NCBI RefSeq assembly: GCF_937980635.1 | Contig: NZ_CALJPG010000031.1 | Location: 19,960 to 83,959, forward strand | DNA from: an uncultured Campylobacter sp. | GTDB taxonomy: Bacteria > Campylobacterota > Campylobacteria > Campylobacterales > Campylobacteraceae | Direction: 5' to 3' | DNA length: 64,000 nucleotides | Part shown: piece by piece, positions 32,201 to 40,899 of the stretch | Position numbering within the stretch: position 1 is the first letter of the stretch | Layout: the number at the start of each line of letters is the position of its first letter | The notes under the pieces: model-generated | The model's database searches: none | Told to the model about the DNA's origin: nothing | The model's input: only the letters and a program-made list of their open reading frames with translations | Made by a program: the position numbers and the translations under genes

Positions 32201-33796
32201 CATGAGATTGATAAGAACCTCTTTGATCTTCGTAATATCTCCGTATAGGTGGTGCACGAGTGTAGGATCGATGTAAAGCAAGATGTCGATATTCTTTTCG
32301 GCAGCCTTGGCGACGTAAATTTCAACCGCACTTTCGAAATCTTGGATAGGATTGAATAAAATATCCTCAAGCTCGACCTTATTGCTCTCGATCTTAGAGA
32401 CATCCAAAATGTTATTAATGATCGTTAGAAGGTTTTCGGACGATTTTTCGATGGTATCAACATAATCGCGCTTCTCTTCATCCAGATCGGTATTTTTAAG
32501 AAGCTCCGTAAAGCCGATGATGCCGTTAAGCGGCGTTCTGATCTCGTGCGACATATTGGCTAAAAAGATCGATTTTGCCTTATTGGCATCCTCCGCAGCA
32601 CCCTTTTGATATGCAATCAGATCGAGCGCGTCCTCAATAAGCGAATACGCTTTGTTAACACCCTCACTAGTCCTAACGTCGATATGCTCGTGCTGATTCG
32701 TCAAATCGCCGATTCGGCTAAGCACGTTGCCGAGGTCGGTAACGTTCTGTCTTAAACGTCTTGTGATACCCAAGGCAAAAACGACCAAAATAGCCGCTAA
32801 AACCCATATACCAAGAGCTATAAATAGGTTTCTTAGTCTTTGCGCTAGATAAGTATCAGCATGCGCTGCAAGCTCAGCATTGATCTTTTCAGAAATTTCG
32901 CTTAACTTTTTATATTTAAGTGTAGTAGAGGCAAACCACTCTTGAAAAGGCACGCTATAGTGTCCCTCATCCGCTTCTTGCTGCAATGTGGCTGAAATTT
33001 TAGCAGTCTCTCTTAATGCGTTTTGAAATTCCTCTCCGTCTAGAATTTTTAAAATCGCGGCTCTAGCATCCGATTCCGGCAAGAAGTAGTAATTAGGAAG
33101 CGAACTAGATAGGTTGAAGCTAGCCCAAGTCCTTAGTTGCGCCTGATTCATCGCTTTGCTGCCGATGATGTATTCGATAATATAGTCGCGCTCCGATGCG
33201 GTGGCGTCCATCGCCTCATAGGTATTAAGCAATGAAACCGTCCAAACGGTAATATTTGAGCTTACAAGACCCTCTCTTAGCACTCGTTGGATTGTTTTTA
33301 CATCATTATCGAATTTTTGAAAATATGAGCTGAAAAGCTCACCGAAGCTTTTGCTTTGAGCATCAACATCCCTTCTTACCTGCGGAAGCTTGTCTAATAA
33401 ACCGTCTATATCGGCCTCGGCAGCCAAAAGCTCGTCATTACCGGTGCCGTAAGCGAAAATATCAAAAATAGTCTTTTTTACGACATTTTCACTGATATTT
33501 TTGCTTTCTTTATACTTTGCAAGCGCATCGTCGGTTTTTTTACGTTGACCCGATAGAAGGGTTCCCATACCGGGGTTTCCCTCGCTACCCAAAAACGCCG
33601 AAGTAATACCGCGCTCTTTATCTACCTGCTCTACTAACGCCGCGAGATTGCTATTTTTAGCAATTTGCTGCTGCAAAATTCCCACCCTGGCGTAATCCTG
33701 TAAAGAGATAAACAAGAAATATGATGCAAACGCGAAAATCAAAAGTAGCGGGATACCGCTAACAAGTCTCAAAGCACTTGTAGTATTTAAATTCAT
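29243..33796 (-). CDS. NIT-domain hybrid histidine kinase with two C-terminal receiver-type domains
   Basis: Order in the 1517 residues: TM1 (about 12-33); periplasmic NIT-like sensor (about 45-310, with VDKERGITSAFLGSEG); TM2 (about 323-343); HisKA with His417 in MSHEIRTPLNG; HATPase with NAVKFTPEHGT, DTGIGI and GGTGLGLTI; a degenerate receiver-like segment (about 640-760); an acidic Pro/Glu/Ile/Val linker (about 765-1215); a receiver with phospho-Asp1275 in FMDISMP and Lys in CTKPI; a basic linker with KLVKKLVKRQ and KTVIKTVKVPK; and a terminal receiver-like domain without the usual acidic triad. NIT domains sense nitrate/nitrite or related small molecules in other bacteria; the ligand here is unknown. 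GAAGGATT precedes the ATG. It forms an operon with the CheY-like gene. Confidence 0.88.
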   Translation of the reverse strand: MNLNTTSALRLVSGIPLLLIFAFASYFLFISLQDYARVGILQQQIAKNSNLAALVEQVDKERGITSAFLGSEGNPGMGTLLSGQRKKTDDALAKYKESKNISENVVKKTIFDIFAYGTGNDELLAAEADIDGLLDKLPQVRRDVDAQSKSFGELFSSYFQKFDNDVKTIQRVLREGLVSSNITVWTVSLLNTYEAMDATASERDYIIEYIIGSKAMNQAQLRTWASFNLSSSLPNYYFLPESDARAAILKILDGEEFQNALRETAKISATLQQEADEGHYSVPFQEWFASTTLKYKKLSEISEKINAELAAHADTYLAQRLRNLFIALGIWVLAAILVVFALGITRRLRQNVTDLGNVLSRIGDLTNQHEHIDVRTSEGVNKAYSLIEDALDLIAYQKGAAEDANKAKSIFLANMSHEIRTPLNGIIGFTELLKNTDLDEEKRDYVDTIEKSSENLLTIINNILDVSKIESNKVELEDILFNPIQDFESAVEIYVAKAAEKNIDILLYIDPTLVHHLYGDITKIKEVLINLMSNAVKFTPEHGTIVVEILREPSKAPGEAIVTFSVEDTGIGISEDKLANVFNAFSQADSTITRKYGGTGLGLTISSKYVAMMGGKLQVKSTVGKGTRFYFTLAFKETQKTDADAVFESIKGLNFALLADSADTMYNDIVKNYISKLGGKISIFNTNAQFRSAQNNNKYDALITRFKNYGEVSDILSMPTILTLKPKELQSISISNSKIFTLTEPFNLTKFVKTLDKISKSGIALSRSDFAPQTHEIKLDAEVEKPIVADEMIMEEPVVKERPIINKLDELRHASTSSADELRAILQSRRRTHDAEAHSAHKEEAVSKPSIAQELKKEAPKVEEPVIKPIDIEPMSDIKIEKIEPESPKIDIDIPEIVIPRAEKPKVEPSSTKDAQTDIDEPISLEIPDDFVGLKTHATQTQAPKAETPSIDLSDIEIELPKIKKEEEEVKVEPAKIEIPKAKVETPKAEIEIPDIDIDLSDIKPSAKVQEPAKKVEIPSVEEEIPVAVKTEPEIPIAKASKPDTSSVSAHEDEISSVKLSEPEIPTEKIIEPEPIAVEPEPVVIEPELKPIKPKLEEVKQEPSNIESEPVTPVVEPAAQNIPVEEPSIEPEPVDIPKVEPATQNDYVEEPEIEPVSVKVEPVVIPQPEEEEMVEVPVTVYEDEQQEETIMVEEDVEVEEEVEVPVERNPADENVPLVNRKYNAKILIAEDNEINQKLMKHTLNSFNMNLTIVENGLLALEARKANNDYDLIFMDISMPVMDGIESTKQIKQYEHENNLRHIPIVAVTANALKGDREKFMAAGLDEYCTKPIKKDILAQMLDNFIGDKRSDAAPAGGTTKKLVKKLVKRQVPKTVIKTVKVPKTIMKLVPKKSIVSDDVVKAKGARVPTKDILICKANIMESKIFASILKHQYKDVEIAGNFDQLISMAATGSYKLVLVDKKLAGLDLAALESLRLKAPMTKLVLFSNDNDENPLFSEVASYNITKSGLEKLAQKYI

Positions 33797-33961
33797 ACAA
33801 AATCCTTCAAAGCGCAGCTTACGCGACGTTAAATTTTATTCAACCGGAGAAACGAAGTCGCTTCCGTCACGCTAGGCGGAGACGATTTAGCCGTCCTGCA
33901 AAGTTAATGGGTGATTTTACTAAACAAATCTTTAAATATAGCTTTTTGCGTTAGGTTTTCG

Positions 33962-35764
33962 TTAATGATTGTTTAAAATTTTTTCGGCGGTTTGGATATT
34001 CGTAAGCGATCTGATCTCCTCGAAGCTCGCCGCATAAATGCTCTCAAAATCGCCGTAAAAGTCCAAAAGCTTCTTCAGGCTGCCCTTGCTAACGCCCAAG
34101 CTTAGCAGCTTTGAGCTTTGCAGATCGAGTTTGCGTTTGCTCTTTTGGTGAAACGAGATCGCAAAGCGGTGCGCTTCATCGCGTAGGCGTTGAAAAAACT
34201 GCAATTTTTTATCATCCGTAGGCAGCGAAAAAATTCCGCTTTTCGTGCAAATTTTATCTTTCGCAGCTCCCTTTGCACGGTGGGCCTTGGCGTCGATCTT
34301 TTCTTTAGAGATAGCGATTATATCGACGTTTGCTCCGACGCTGCAGATTATTTCCTCCGCCAAGTTTAGCAGAGCCGTTCCGCCGTCGATAAGCCACAGA
34401 TCGGGCGCTGCGAGCTCGTCAAATTTAAGCGCACGGCTAGTTAGATACTCGCGCATCTGATCGTAGTCGTTGTTTGAGCTAAGGTGCTTGTGGCGGTAGT
34501 TTTGCTTGTTAAACTCGCCGTCTTGAAAGCTTATCATAGCCCCCACGGCCGCGGCGCCGAACATATGCGAATTGTCAAAAACTTCGATATTTACTGGCAA
34601 ATTCGTAAGATTAAAATAATCCTTCAGCTCCTGCAAAAATGCATAATCGTGCGTTTTTAGATGCTTTTTGATATTGATCTCGCAGTTTTGGTATGCGATC
34701 TCGCAAATTTTACGCTTCTCGCCGATCTTCGGCGCGTAAATTTTAAAGGCTCTTTCATGCCGCTTGGATAAAATTTCGCACACCAGATCCGCATCGTCAA
34801 ACTCGTCGTAAACGTAAATTTTAGCGCACGCCACGGGAGCCGCGGCCGGAAAGGCGCTTAAGATCATCTGTTTGTAGGCGTTTGCGATATCATCGGCGCT
34901 TGGGGCTTTGCAGTTAATTATATGCGAGTTTGAGGCTGAAATTTTACCCTCGCGTATGCTAAAATGCACGGCACAGACGAGCTCGTCGCGTGCAGCAATC
35001 GCAAAGACCTCGAAATCATCGAGCTTTGCCAGATCGACCTCAACCTTTACATTCATCTGTTTTAAAATTTCGATCGTATCGCGGATCTGCGCGGCTTCTT
35101 CGAAATTTTCGCTCTGCGCTAGCCGCGCCATCCGATCCTGAAGCTGCGGTACCATTTTTTGCGGATTTTTAAGAGCTGCAAGCGCGCTTTGTACGATACG
35201 AGCGTAATCCTGCTTTGAAATTTTATCCTCGCACGGAGCGGCGCAGCGCCCGATCTGGTGGAACAAACAGGCCTTTTTGCCCTTGACGCAATTTTTCTTC
35301 TGCACGAGCGGAAACTGCATGTAAAGCGTCTGTAAAATTTCCTTTGCGCCGTGAAAATAGGGGCCGAAGTATTTGATGTTTCTGCCCTTTACGATCTTTC
35401 GTGTGATCTCAAAGCGCGGGAAATCGTCGTCTAAATTTACGTAGATATAAGGATAGGTCTTATCGTCGCGCAGCAGGATGTTATATTTTGGCTTAAGCTG
35501 CTTGATGAAGGAATTTTCTAGTATCAGCGCGTCGCTCTCGCTGGGGGTGACGATGTATTCTAAATGCGCCGCCTCGCTTATCATCTTGGCAATGCGCGCG
35601 CTTAAGCGCGGGCTCGGCGCGAGAGCGGGCGTGAAAGAAAAGTAGCTTTTGACGCGATTTTTTAAAATTTTAGCCTTGCCGACGTATAGCAGCTTGCCCG
35701 CGACATCGAAGTACTGATACACGCCGGGGCTAGCAGGCAGGCTCTTAATCTCCTCTATTAGCAA
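33962..35764 (-). CDS. uvrC: Excinuclease ABC subunit C
   Basis: UvrC makes both incisions in nucleotide excision repair. The 600 residues show the GIY-YIG nuclease at the N-terminus (PGVYQYF and LLYVGKAK), the Cys cluster around CLFHQIGRCAAPC, a UVR motif near MARLAQSENFEEAAQIRD, the second endonuclease domain (NIEVFDNSHMFG and WLIDGGTALL), and a C-terminal helix-hairpin-helix (LLSLGVSKGSLKKLLDFYG). It overlaps the upstream gene by 20 nt. Length is normal. Confidence 0.96.
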   Translation of the reverse strand: MLIEEIKSLPASPGVYQYFDVAGKLLYVGKAKILKNRVKSYFSFTPALAPSPRLSARIAKMISEAAHLEYIVTPSESDALILENSFIKQLKPKYNILLRDDKTYPYIYVNLDDDFPRFEITRKIVKGRNIKYFGPYFHGAKEILQTLYMQFPLVQKKNCVKGKKACLFHQIGRCAAPCEDKISKQDYARIVQSALAALKNPQKMVPQLQDRMARLAQSENFEEAAQIRDTIEILKQMNVKVEVDLAKLDDFEVFAIAARDELVCAVHFSIREGKISASNSHIINCKAPSADDIANAYKQMILSAFPAAAPVACAKIYVYDEFDDADLVCEILSKRHERAFKIYAPKIGEKRKICEIAYQNCEINIKKHLKTHDYAFLQELKDYFNLTNLPVNIEVFDNSHMFGAAAVGAMISFQDGEFNKQNYRHKHLSSNNDYDQMREYLTSRALKFDELAAPDLWLIDGGTALLNLAEEIICSVGANVDIIAISKEKIDAKAHRAKGAAKDKICTKSGIFSLPTDDKKLQFFQRLRDEAHRFAISFHQKSKRKLDLQSSKLLSLGVSKGSLKKLLDFYGDFESIYAASFEEIRSLTNIQTAEKILNNH

Positions 35765-36212
35765 GGATCAGCCCTCTTATCTCTTCAAAAATTTTATAAA
35801 TTTGCGGATCTTGGATTTTGTTTTTGAATCCTCCGTTCGAGCGCTCGGGCGAGAAAATTTCGCTGCTTCGGCGCATATTCATTTTAAAGGCTTGCGCGCG
35901 TCTTTTATTCATCAGCCTACTTGCGACGAAAAATTTTATATCGCGCACGCTGCAAAGCTCCGCCGTCTCTCTAGCGGCTACGAAGCGCTTTAATACGTCT
36001 TTTATTAAATTTATATTACTATCGCGTTTTAGTTCGCAAAGCCCCGCCGGGTGCTTCGCGGCTATCATCAAAATGCCATCTTTGACGTAGATGAAGGCGA
36101 TCAGCCTTTGCCAACTAAGCGGCAAAATCGCTAAGAACTCGCCTCTTTCTCGCATCTTGGCATATAAAGGATCTTTTCTGATATGAGCGATTATTTCTCT
36201 TGCATTTTCCAT
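35745..36212 (-). CDS. Conserved hypothetical protein (Cj1247c-type, DUF721-like)
   Basis: A 155-residue basic, soluble protein. The region MRERGEFLAILPLSWQRLIAF followed by IYVKDGILMIAAKHP resembles the DUF721/DciA-like fold; in some bacteria DciA loads the replicative helicase, but the match here is weak. It overlaps uvrC by 20 nt. The order guaA / this gene / uvrC is as in C. jejuni, which supports a real gene. Its first 30 bp overlap the divergent lipoprotein gene. Confidence 0.75.
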   Translation of the reverse strand: MENAREIIAHIRKDPLYAKMRERGEFLAILPLSWQRLIAFIYVKDGILMIAAKHPAGLCELKRDSNINLIKDVLKRFVAARETAELCSVRDIKFFVASRLMNKRRAQAFKMNMRRSSEIFSPERSNGGFKNKIQDPQIYKIFEEIRGLILANRGD

Positions 36213-36383
36213 AGACGGATTTTAGCATTTTTTATCTTAGTTTTGCTTAGCGGCTGCGGATACAAAGCACCGCCTTTTTACTCGGACGCGGATGAGCAAA
36301 CCGTGAATGCAGAGGCATCCGCCGCGGATGACAACAAAACAAACGACACGAAAGGCGGCGTTAGAATTTTACGCGATAAATAG
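36183..36383 (+). CDS. Small lipoprotein (LptM/YifL-like lipobox protein)
   Basis: A 66-residue product with a type-II signal peptide: basic FHRR, hydrophobic ILAFFILVLL, lipobox LSGC followed by GYKAPPFY. The GC-(G)-(Y/Q)-K-(A/G)-P-P start of the mature part resembles LptM/YifL lipoproteins, which help assemble the LptD translocon in E. coli; that role is only an inference here. AAAGGA lies 11 nt before the ATG. The gene is divergent from, and overlaps by 30 nt, the neighbouring conserved gene. Confidence 0.75.
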   Translation: MSDYFSCIFHRRILAFFILVLLSGCGYKAPPFYSDADEQTVNAEASAADDNKTNDTKGGVRILRDK

Positions 36384-36437
36384 CCTACTTTTAGCTTTGC
36401 TTTGTTATACTTTTAAAAATTTTTACAAAGGAATTTC

Positions 36438-37973
36438 ATGCAAACGGCAGACATTTTAGTGCTGGACTTCGGCTCTCAATACACCCAGCTGATCGCTAGG
36501 CGCTTGCGCGAACAAGGCGTTTACACTGAGCTAATCGCATACGACGCGCCGATCGACAAGATAAAAGCAAAAAACCCTAAAGGCCTTATTTTAAGCGGCG
36601 GACCCGCTAGCGTTTACGCCAAGGATGCGTATTTTTGCGACGATAGAATTTTTGAGCTTGGAATTCCGATTTTAGGTATCTGCTACGGCATGCAGCTCAT
36701 CGCGCATAAATTTGGCGCCAGCGTCGTGCCTGCGGGCAAAAAAGAGTATGGCAAGGCTTCTTTAAAGCTGCTTCGCGCTAGCAAGCTATTTGGCGGCGTG
36801 GAGGATAACTCGATCGTTTGGATGAGCCATTCGGACAAGGTCGAGAGCCTGCCAGATGGCTTTGAGGTAATGGCAAGCTCGGACGAGAGTGAGTGGTGCG
36901 TATTTGGTGACGAGATCCGTAAAATTTACGCGCTACAATTTCACCCCGAGGTCTGCCACAGCGAGTTCGGCGATAGAATTTTAAAAAATTTCGCCAAAGA
37001 GATCTGCGGAATAACCAGCACTTGGAATATGGGCAGCTTCGCCAAAGAGCAGATGATCAAAATAAAAGAGCGCGTAGGCAACGCCAAGGTGCTTTGCGCG
37101 GTAAGCGGCGGTGTGGATAGCTCGGTCGTAGCGGCGCTTTTGGCACATGCGGTGCCGCAGAGCCTGATAGCGGTTTTCGTCGATAATGGACTGCTCCGCA
37201 CTGGCGAGCGCAAGGCGGTAGAGGAGATGTTTAGACTCAAACTGGGCGTGAGCCTGGACGTAGTCGATGCTAGCGAGCTGTTTTTAAGCAGGCTGAAAGG
37301 GGTGGTCGATCCGGAGCAAAAACGCAAAATCATCGGCGCGACCTTTATCGAGGTTTTCAGCAAAGAGGCGGCAAAATACAAAAACGTAAAATTTCTAGCC
37401 CAGGGTACGCTCTACACCGACATCATCGAAAGCTCGGTCGCGGGCTCGAGCAAGACGATCAAGAGCCATCACAACGTAGGCGGCCTGCCTAAGGATATGA
37501 AATTTGAACTGATCGAGCCTCTGCGCGAAATTTTTAAAGACGAAGTGCGCCAGCTGGGGCTTGAACTAGGCCTTTCGCGCGAAGTCGTTTTCCGCCATCC
37601 ATTCCCGGGTCCTGGCCTTGCGATCCGCATAATGGGCGAGGTAAATACGCCAAGTCTAGAGCTACTGCGCAAAGCCGACGTGATCCTACGCGACGAGCTA
37701 AAATCAAGCGGCTGGTACAACAAAACGTGGCAGGCGTTTTGCGTGTTGCTAAACGTACACTCCGTCGGCGTCATGGGCGATAACCGCACCTACGAAAACG
37801 CCGTGTGTATACGCGTAGTGGACGCCAGCGACGGTATGACGGCCAGCTTCTCGCACCTACCTTACGATCTGCTAGAAAACGTCTCTCGCCGTATCATAAA
37901 CGAAGTGGACGGCATCAACCGCGTAGTTTACGACATCTCGAGCAAACCGCCTGCAACGATAGAGTGGGAGTAA
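36438..37973 (+). CDS. guaA: GMP synthase (glutamine-hydrolysing)
   Basis: GuaA converts XMP to GMP. Residues 1 to about 195 are a class-I amidotransferase (ILGICYGMQLI with the catalytic Cys, QFHPEV with the His). The ATP-pyrophosphatase follows with the P-loop VSGGVDSSV, then the dimerisation domain with RHPFPGPGLAIRI and a normal C-terminus ending KPPATIEWE. An AAAGGAA site precedes the ATG. 511 residues is the standard length. The C-terminus and its context are unaltered, although a foreign-looking gene follows at once. Confidence 0.97.
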   Translation: MQTADILVLDFGSQYTQLIARRLREQGVYTELIAYDAPIDKIKAKNPKGLILSGGPASVYAKDAYFCDDRIFELGIPILGICYGMQLIAHKFGASVVPAGKKEYGKASLKLLRASKLFGGVEDNSIVWMSHSDKVESLPDGFEVMASSDESEWCVFGDEIRKIYALQFHPEVCHSEFGDRILKNFAKEICGITSTWNMGSFAKEQMIKIKERVGNAKVLCAVSGGVDSSVVAALLAHAVPQSLIAVFVDNGLLRTGERKAVEEMFRLKLGVSLDVVDASELFLSRLKGVVDPEQKRKIIGATFIEVFSKEAAKYKNVKFLAQGTLYTDIIESSVAGSSKTIKSHHNVGGLPKDMKFELIEPLREIFKDEVRQLGLELGLSREVVFRHPFPGPGLAIRIMGEVNTPSLELLRKADVILRDELKSSGWYNKTWQAFCVLLNVHSVGVMGDNRTYENAVCIRVVDASDGMTASFSHLPYDLLENVSRRIINEVDGINRVVYDISSKPPATIEWE

Positions 37974-38011
37974 AATTTTATAAATCAATATTAATGCAAA
38001 GAGCCAAAGAT

Positions 38012-39619
38012 ATGAAATTTAAATATTGGTTGCCAGACGAAAATAATGAGAGGCAAGAGCATGAAACAGATAAAAATGCAGTTATTATAGTCGGCGCTAA
38101 TGGCTCTGGAAAAAGTAAGCTAGGAGCATGGATAGAACAGCAGAGTATGGACTTGGTTCATCGTATAGGAGCACAAAGGAATTTAAATTTCAAAGAAAAT
38201 ATTCCTTTAAGAAATTATTCCCAGTCGGAAGATTTGGTATTTTATGGGACTGACAATCCTGACTCTAAGGCAAATAAAGGGTATCGATGGGACTGGGGGA
38301 AATATACAACGAAAATGATGGATGATTTTGAAGCTGTTCTCTCGGCTATACTTGCATTAAAAAATGAAGAAAATGATGCATTTGTTAGTGAATACAAGAA
38401 AAGTAAAGAATCAAATCACAACATGCCAGATCCTCCAACAACAGCTGTTGATAAACTACTGGCTATATGGGATTGCGTATTTCCTCAAAGGAAACTTTAT
38501 ATATGTGATTCAAAATTTTATGCGGTACTGGGGGATCAAAAATATCCTGCTAATCAAATGAGTGACGGTGAGCGTTCAGTTTTATATTTTGCCTCTCAGG
38601 TATTATGCGTTCCTAAAGATAAAATTTTAATCATAGATGAGCCAGAAATTCATTTGCACAAATCTATAATGAATACTTTATGGACTACGCTCGAGCAATA
38701 TCGTAAAGATTGTTTGTTTATTTATATTACACACGATATAAATTTTGCTACTTTACATGAGCATGCAGACAAATTTTGGATAAAACAATATAATGGTGTA
38801 AAATGGGTTTTTAAGAAAATTGAAAAAGATATAAATCTTCCTGAAAATTTACTACTGGATATACTTGGAAGTAGAAAAAGCGTATTGTTTGTCGAGGGCG
38901 GTAAATTTAGTTGTGATATACGACTTTATTCAATATTATATCCAAATTATTACATAATTCCTTGTGGAAGCTGCGAGCAAGTTATATCTCGAACAAAAGC
39001 ATTTAGAGAAACCAATATACTACATCATTTTGAAGTATATGGAATAATAGATAGAGATTTTCGTAGTGAACATGAATTGGAAATATATAAAGCGAAAAAT
39101 GTGTATGCCATTAATGTCGCGGAAATTGAAAATTTATTTATAACCGAAGAAGTTGTGCGATTTATAGCTAGCTGCTTTGGCAAAAACGAAAATGATATTT
39201 TTTCAGAAATTAAAAATTATATAGTAAAAGAAAGATTTGAAAAACAAATCGATAGCCAAATATCCAAGAGCGTCTTGTATGAGATAAAGTATAGGCTATC
39301 AAATTCCGCTATAGACGGCAGAAATAAGGAGGAAATAAATAGTTCGCTTAAAAATTTTATATCATCCTTAAAATATGAAGATATATGGAAAGAACAAAAT
39401 GATAAATTTCAAAATGCATTATCAGACGATAATTACAAAGATATTATTAAAATATTCAATGAAAAGAACTTATCAAGCGCAATCGGTCACTATTTTGGAA
39501 TTAAAAATAAAGAATACATTGCAACAGTCATTAGTATGATGTCTGCAAATGAAGTAAATAAGAAAAAATTTGTGTCAGCCTTGACATCATATTTGCCAAC
39601 AGAAATACCAAGAAACTAA
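38012..39619 (+). CDS. Fused AAA/ABC-type ATPase and DUF4435 (TOPRIM-like) protein, PARIS-like defence candidate
   Basis: Counting from ATG 38012 (535 residues; ATG 37994 is also possible, while the long frame from 37805 runs inside guaA), the ATPase part has Walker A GANGSGKS (28-35), an ABC-like signature MSDGERSVLYF (about 183), Walker B ILIIDEPEIHLH (about 204-215) and the H-motif YITHD (about 237). The second part is DUF4435: VLFVEGG (about 290), GIIDRDF (about 343) and VAEIENLF (about 369). In PARIS anti-phage systems AriA is an AAA ATPase and AriB a DUF4435 TOPRIM nuclease; here both lie in one chain. The gene is much more AT-rich than guaA and the flavoprotein gene beside it, which suggests acquisition. 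Defence function is inferred. Confidence 0.82.
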   Translation: MKFKYWLPDENNERQEHETDKNAVIIVGANGSGKSKLGAWIEQQSMDLVHRIGAQRNLNFKENIPLRNYSQSEDLVFYGTDNPDSKANKGYRWDWGKYTTKMMDDFEAVLSAILALKNEENDAFVSEYKKSKESNHNMPDPPTTAVDKLLAIWDCVFPQRKLYICDSKFYAVLGDQKYPANQMSDGERSVLYFASQVLCVPKDKILIIDEPEIHLHKSIMNTLWTTLEQYRKDCLFIYITHDINFATLHEHADKFWIKQYNGVKWVFKKIEKDINLPENLLLDILGSRKSVLFVEGGKFSCDIRLYSILYPNYYIIPCGSCEQVISRTKAFRETNILHHFEVYGIIDRDFRSEHELEIYKAKNVYAINVAEIENLFITEEVVRFIASCFGKNENDIFSEIKNYIVKERFEKQIDSQISKSVLYEIKYRLSNSAIDGRNKEEINSSLKNFISSLKYEDIWKEQNDKFQNALSDDNYKDIIKIFNEKNLSSAIGHYFGIKNKEYIATVISMMSANEVNKKKFVSALTSYLPTEIPRN

Positions 39620-39705
39620 AATCATGTGGGCGAATTACGCAAAACTAATAAACTCTATAGAATAAGTAAAATTATATAAATTTTTGAATATAGAAAGATA
39701 GGAAT

Positions 39706-40317
39706 ATGAAACAAATCTGCATCATTTTAGCGCATCCTTACGAGAGAAGTCTAAATGCGGCTATTGCGAACGTAGCAGCAGAAAAACTGCAAAATAGCGG
39801 CTACGAGGTTAAATTTCATGATCTATATAAAGAGAAATTTAACCCAATCCTTAACGACGCTGAGCTCGTGAGCGACGAAAGCGACGACGAGCTGTTAAAA
39901 GTGCATCAAAAAGACATCGCAAACGCCCATGGTATCGTGATCGTCCATCCGAACTGGTGGGGCGAGCCGCCAGCCATCCTCAAGGGCTGGATTGACCGCG
40001 TGCTAAGGCAGAGAGTAGCCTACGATTTTGCGCCGGGCGATAACGGCGGTGGGCTTCCGATAGGGCTTTTAAAGGCTAAAGTCGCCGTAGTTTTCAACAC
40101 CTCCAACACCCCCGAGGCCAGAGAAAACGAGATATTTGGCGATCCGCTGGAAAGAATTTGGAAAAACTGCATTTTTGATTTTTGCGGCGTGAAAACCTTT
40201 GAGCGGCTGATGTTTAGAGTGGTCGCAGATAGCGACGAAGCTGAGCGAAAGGTCTGGTTAGAGCAGGTAGCGCAGACGCTGGATAGGTACTTTCCGAAGC
40301 AGATTAATTTGCTTTAA
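39706..40317 (+). CDS. NAD(P)H dehydrogenase (quinone) family flavoprotein, Flavodoxin_2 fold
   Basis: A 203-residue cytoplasmic flavoprotein: ICIILAHPYERSLNAAI is the FMN/FAD-binding start and IVIVHPNWWGEPPAILKGWIDRVL the substrate-side motif of the KefF/NQO1/MdaB group. It should reduce quinones or related electrophiles with NAD(P)H in two-electron steps. GATAGGA lies before the ATG. It is a single gene whose base composition matches the core genome, in contrast to the DUF4435 gene before it. Confidence 0.85.
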   Translation: MKQICIILAHPYERSLNAAIANVAAEKLQNSGYEVKFHDLYKEKFNPILNDAELVSDESDDELLKVHQKDIANAHGIVIVHPNWWGEPPAILKGWIDRVLRQRVAYDFAPGDNGGGLPIGLLKAKVAVVFNTSNTPEARENEIFGDPLERIWKNCIFDFCGVKTFERLMFRVVADSDEAERKVWLEQVAQTLDRYFPKQINLL

Positions 40318-40441
40318 ATTTGAAAATTCGCTGCTAGCAAAATCCGCGCGGCGTAGAATTTTGATTGCCTATTTTAAACAAATGTGCGCAAAAATTTTGT
40401 ACGTGTATTCGGTGCAAAATTTATGAATTTAGGAGGCAATT

Positions 40442-40642
40442 ATGCTTAGATTAATCGCTGCGATGGCGATTTTAGCGGCTCTCATATACTTCGTGATGGG
40501 AGGCGGCGGCAAAAAGACGATCAAGGATTACAAAAATTTCAGCCGCGAGGAGCTAGAGACTTTATGCCTCGAAAAGAACGATAAAATCGCCTGCCAGCGT
40601 ATCGCCGTGGACTATATCAAAGAAAATAAACCGAAAAAATGA
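40442..40642 (+). CDS. Small membrane-anchored protein
   Basis: A 66-residue product with one N-terminal membrane segment (LIAAMAILAALIYFVMGGGG) and a charged tail with two cysteines (LETLCLEKNDKIACQRI). AGGAGG is placed 7 nt before the ATG, which argues that it is translated. No family recognised. It stands alone between the flavoprotein and propeller genes. Confidence 0.7.
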   Translation: MLRLIAAMAILAALIYFVMGGGGKKTIKDYKNFSREELETLCLEKNDKIACQRIAVDYIKENKPKK

Positions 40643-40899
40643 TCTAAATTTGCGAGGCTAATTTTGCGGTTTCGTTCAAACAGCGCGCAGCTAAATTTCT
40701 GGCCCGGTCCAAACGCTGCGCGGATAAATTTGCCCGCAAAGCACGGCCGAAATGCCGATTTGATAGGTACCGAGCACCGCGCAAATAGCGTAAATTTAAG
40801 CAACAGCAAGGATTGGCATGCGCGCTGATAAAACCGCTAGCACAAATTAAAAGCAATAAATCGTGCTGTGTTCTTACGCGCAGACGGAAGGAGCGACGG

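Noticed and set aside
37805..38011. Longer frame of the DUF4435 protein reaching into guaA
   Set aside because: It would overlap guaA by 170 bp out of frame, its residues do not look like coding sequence, and conserved sequence starts after 38012.
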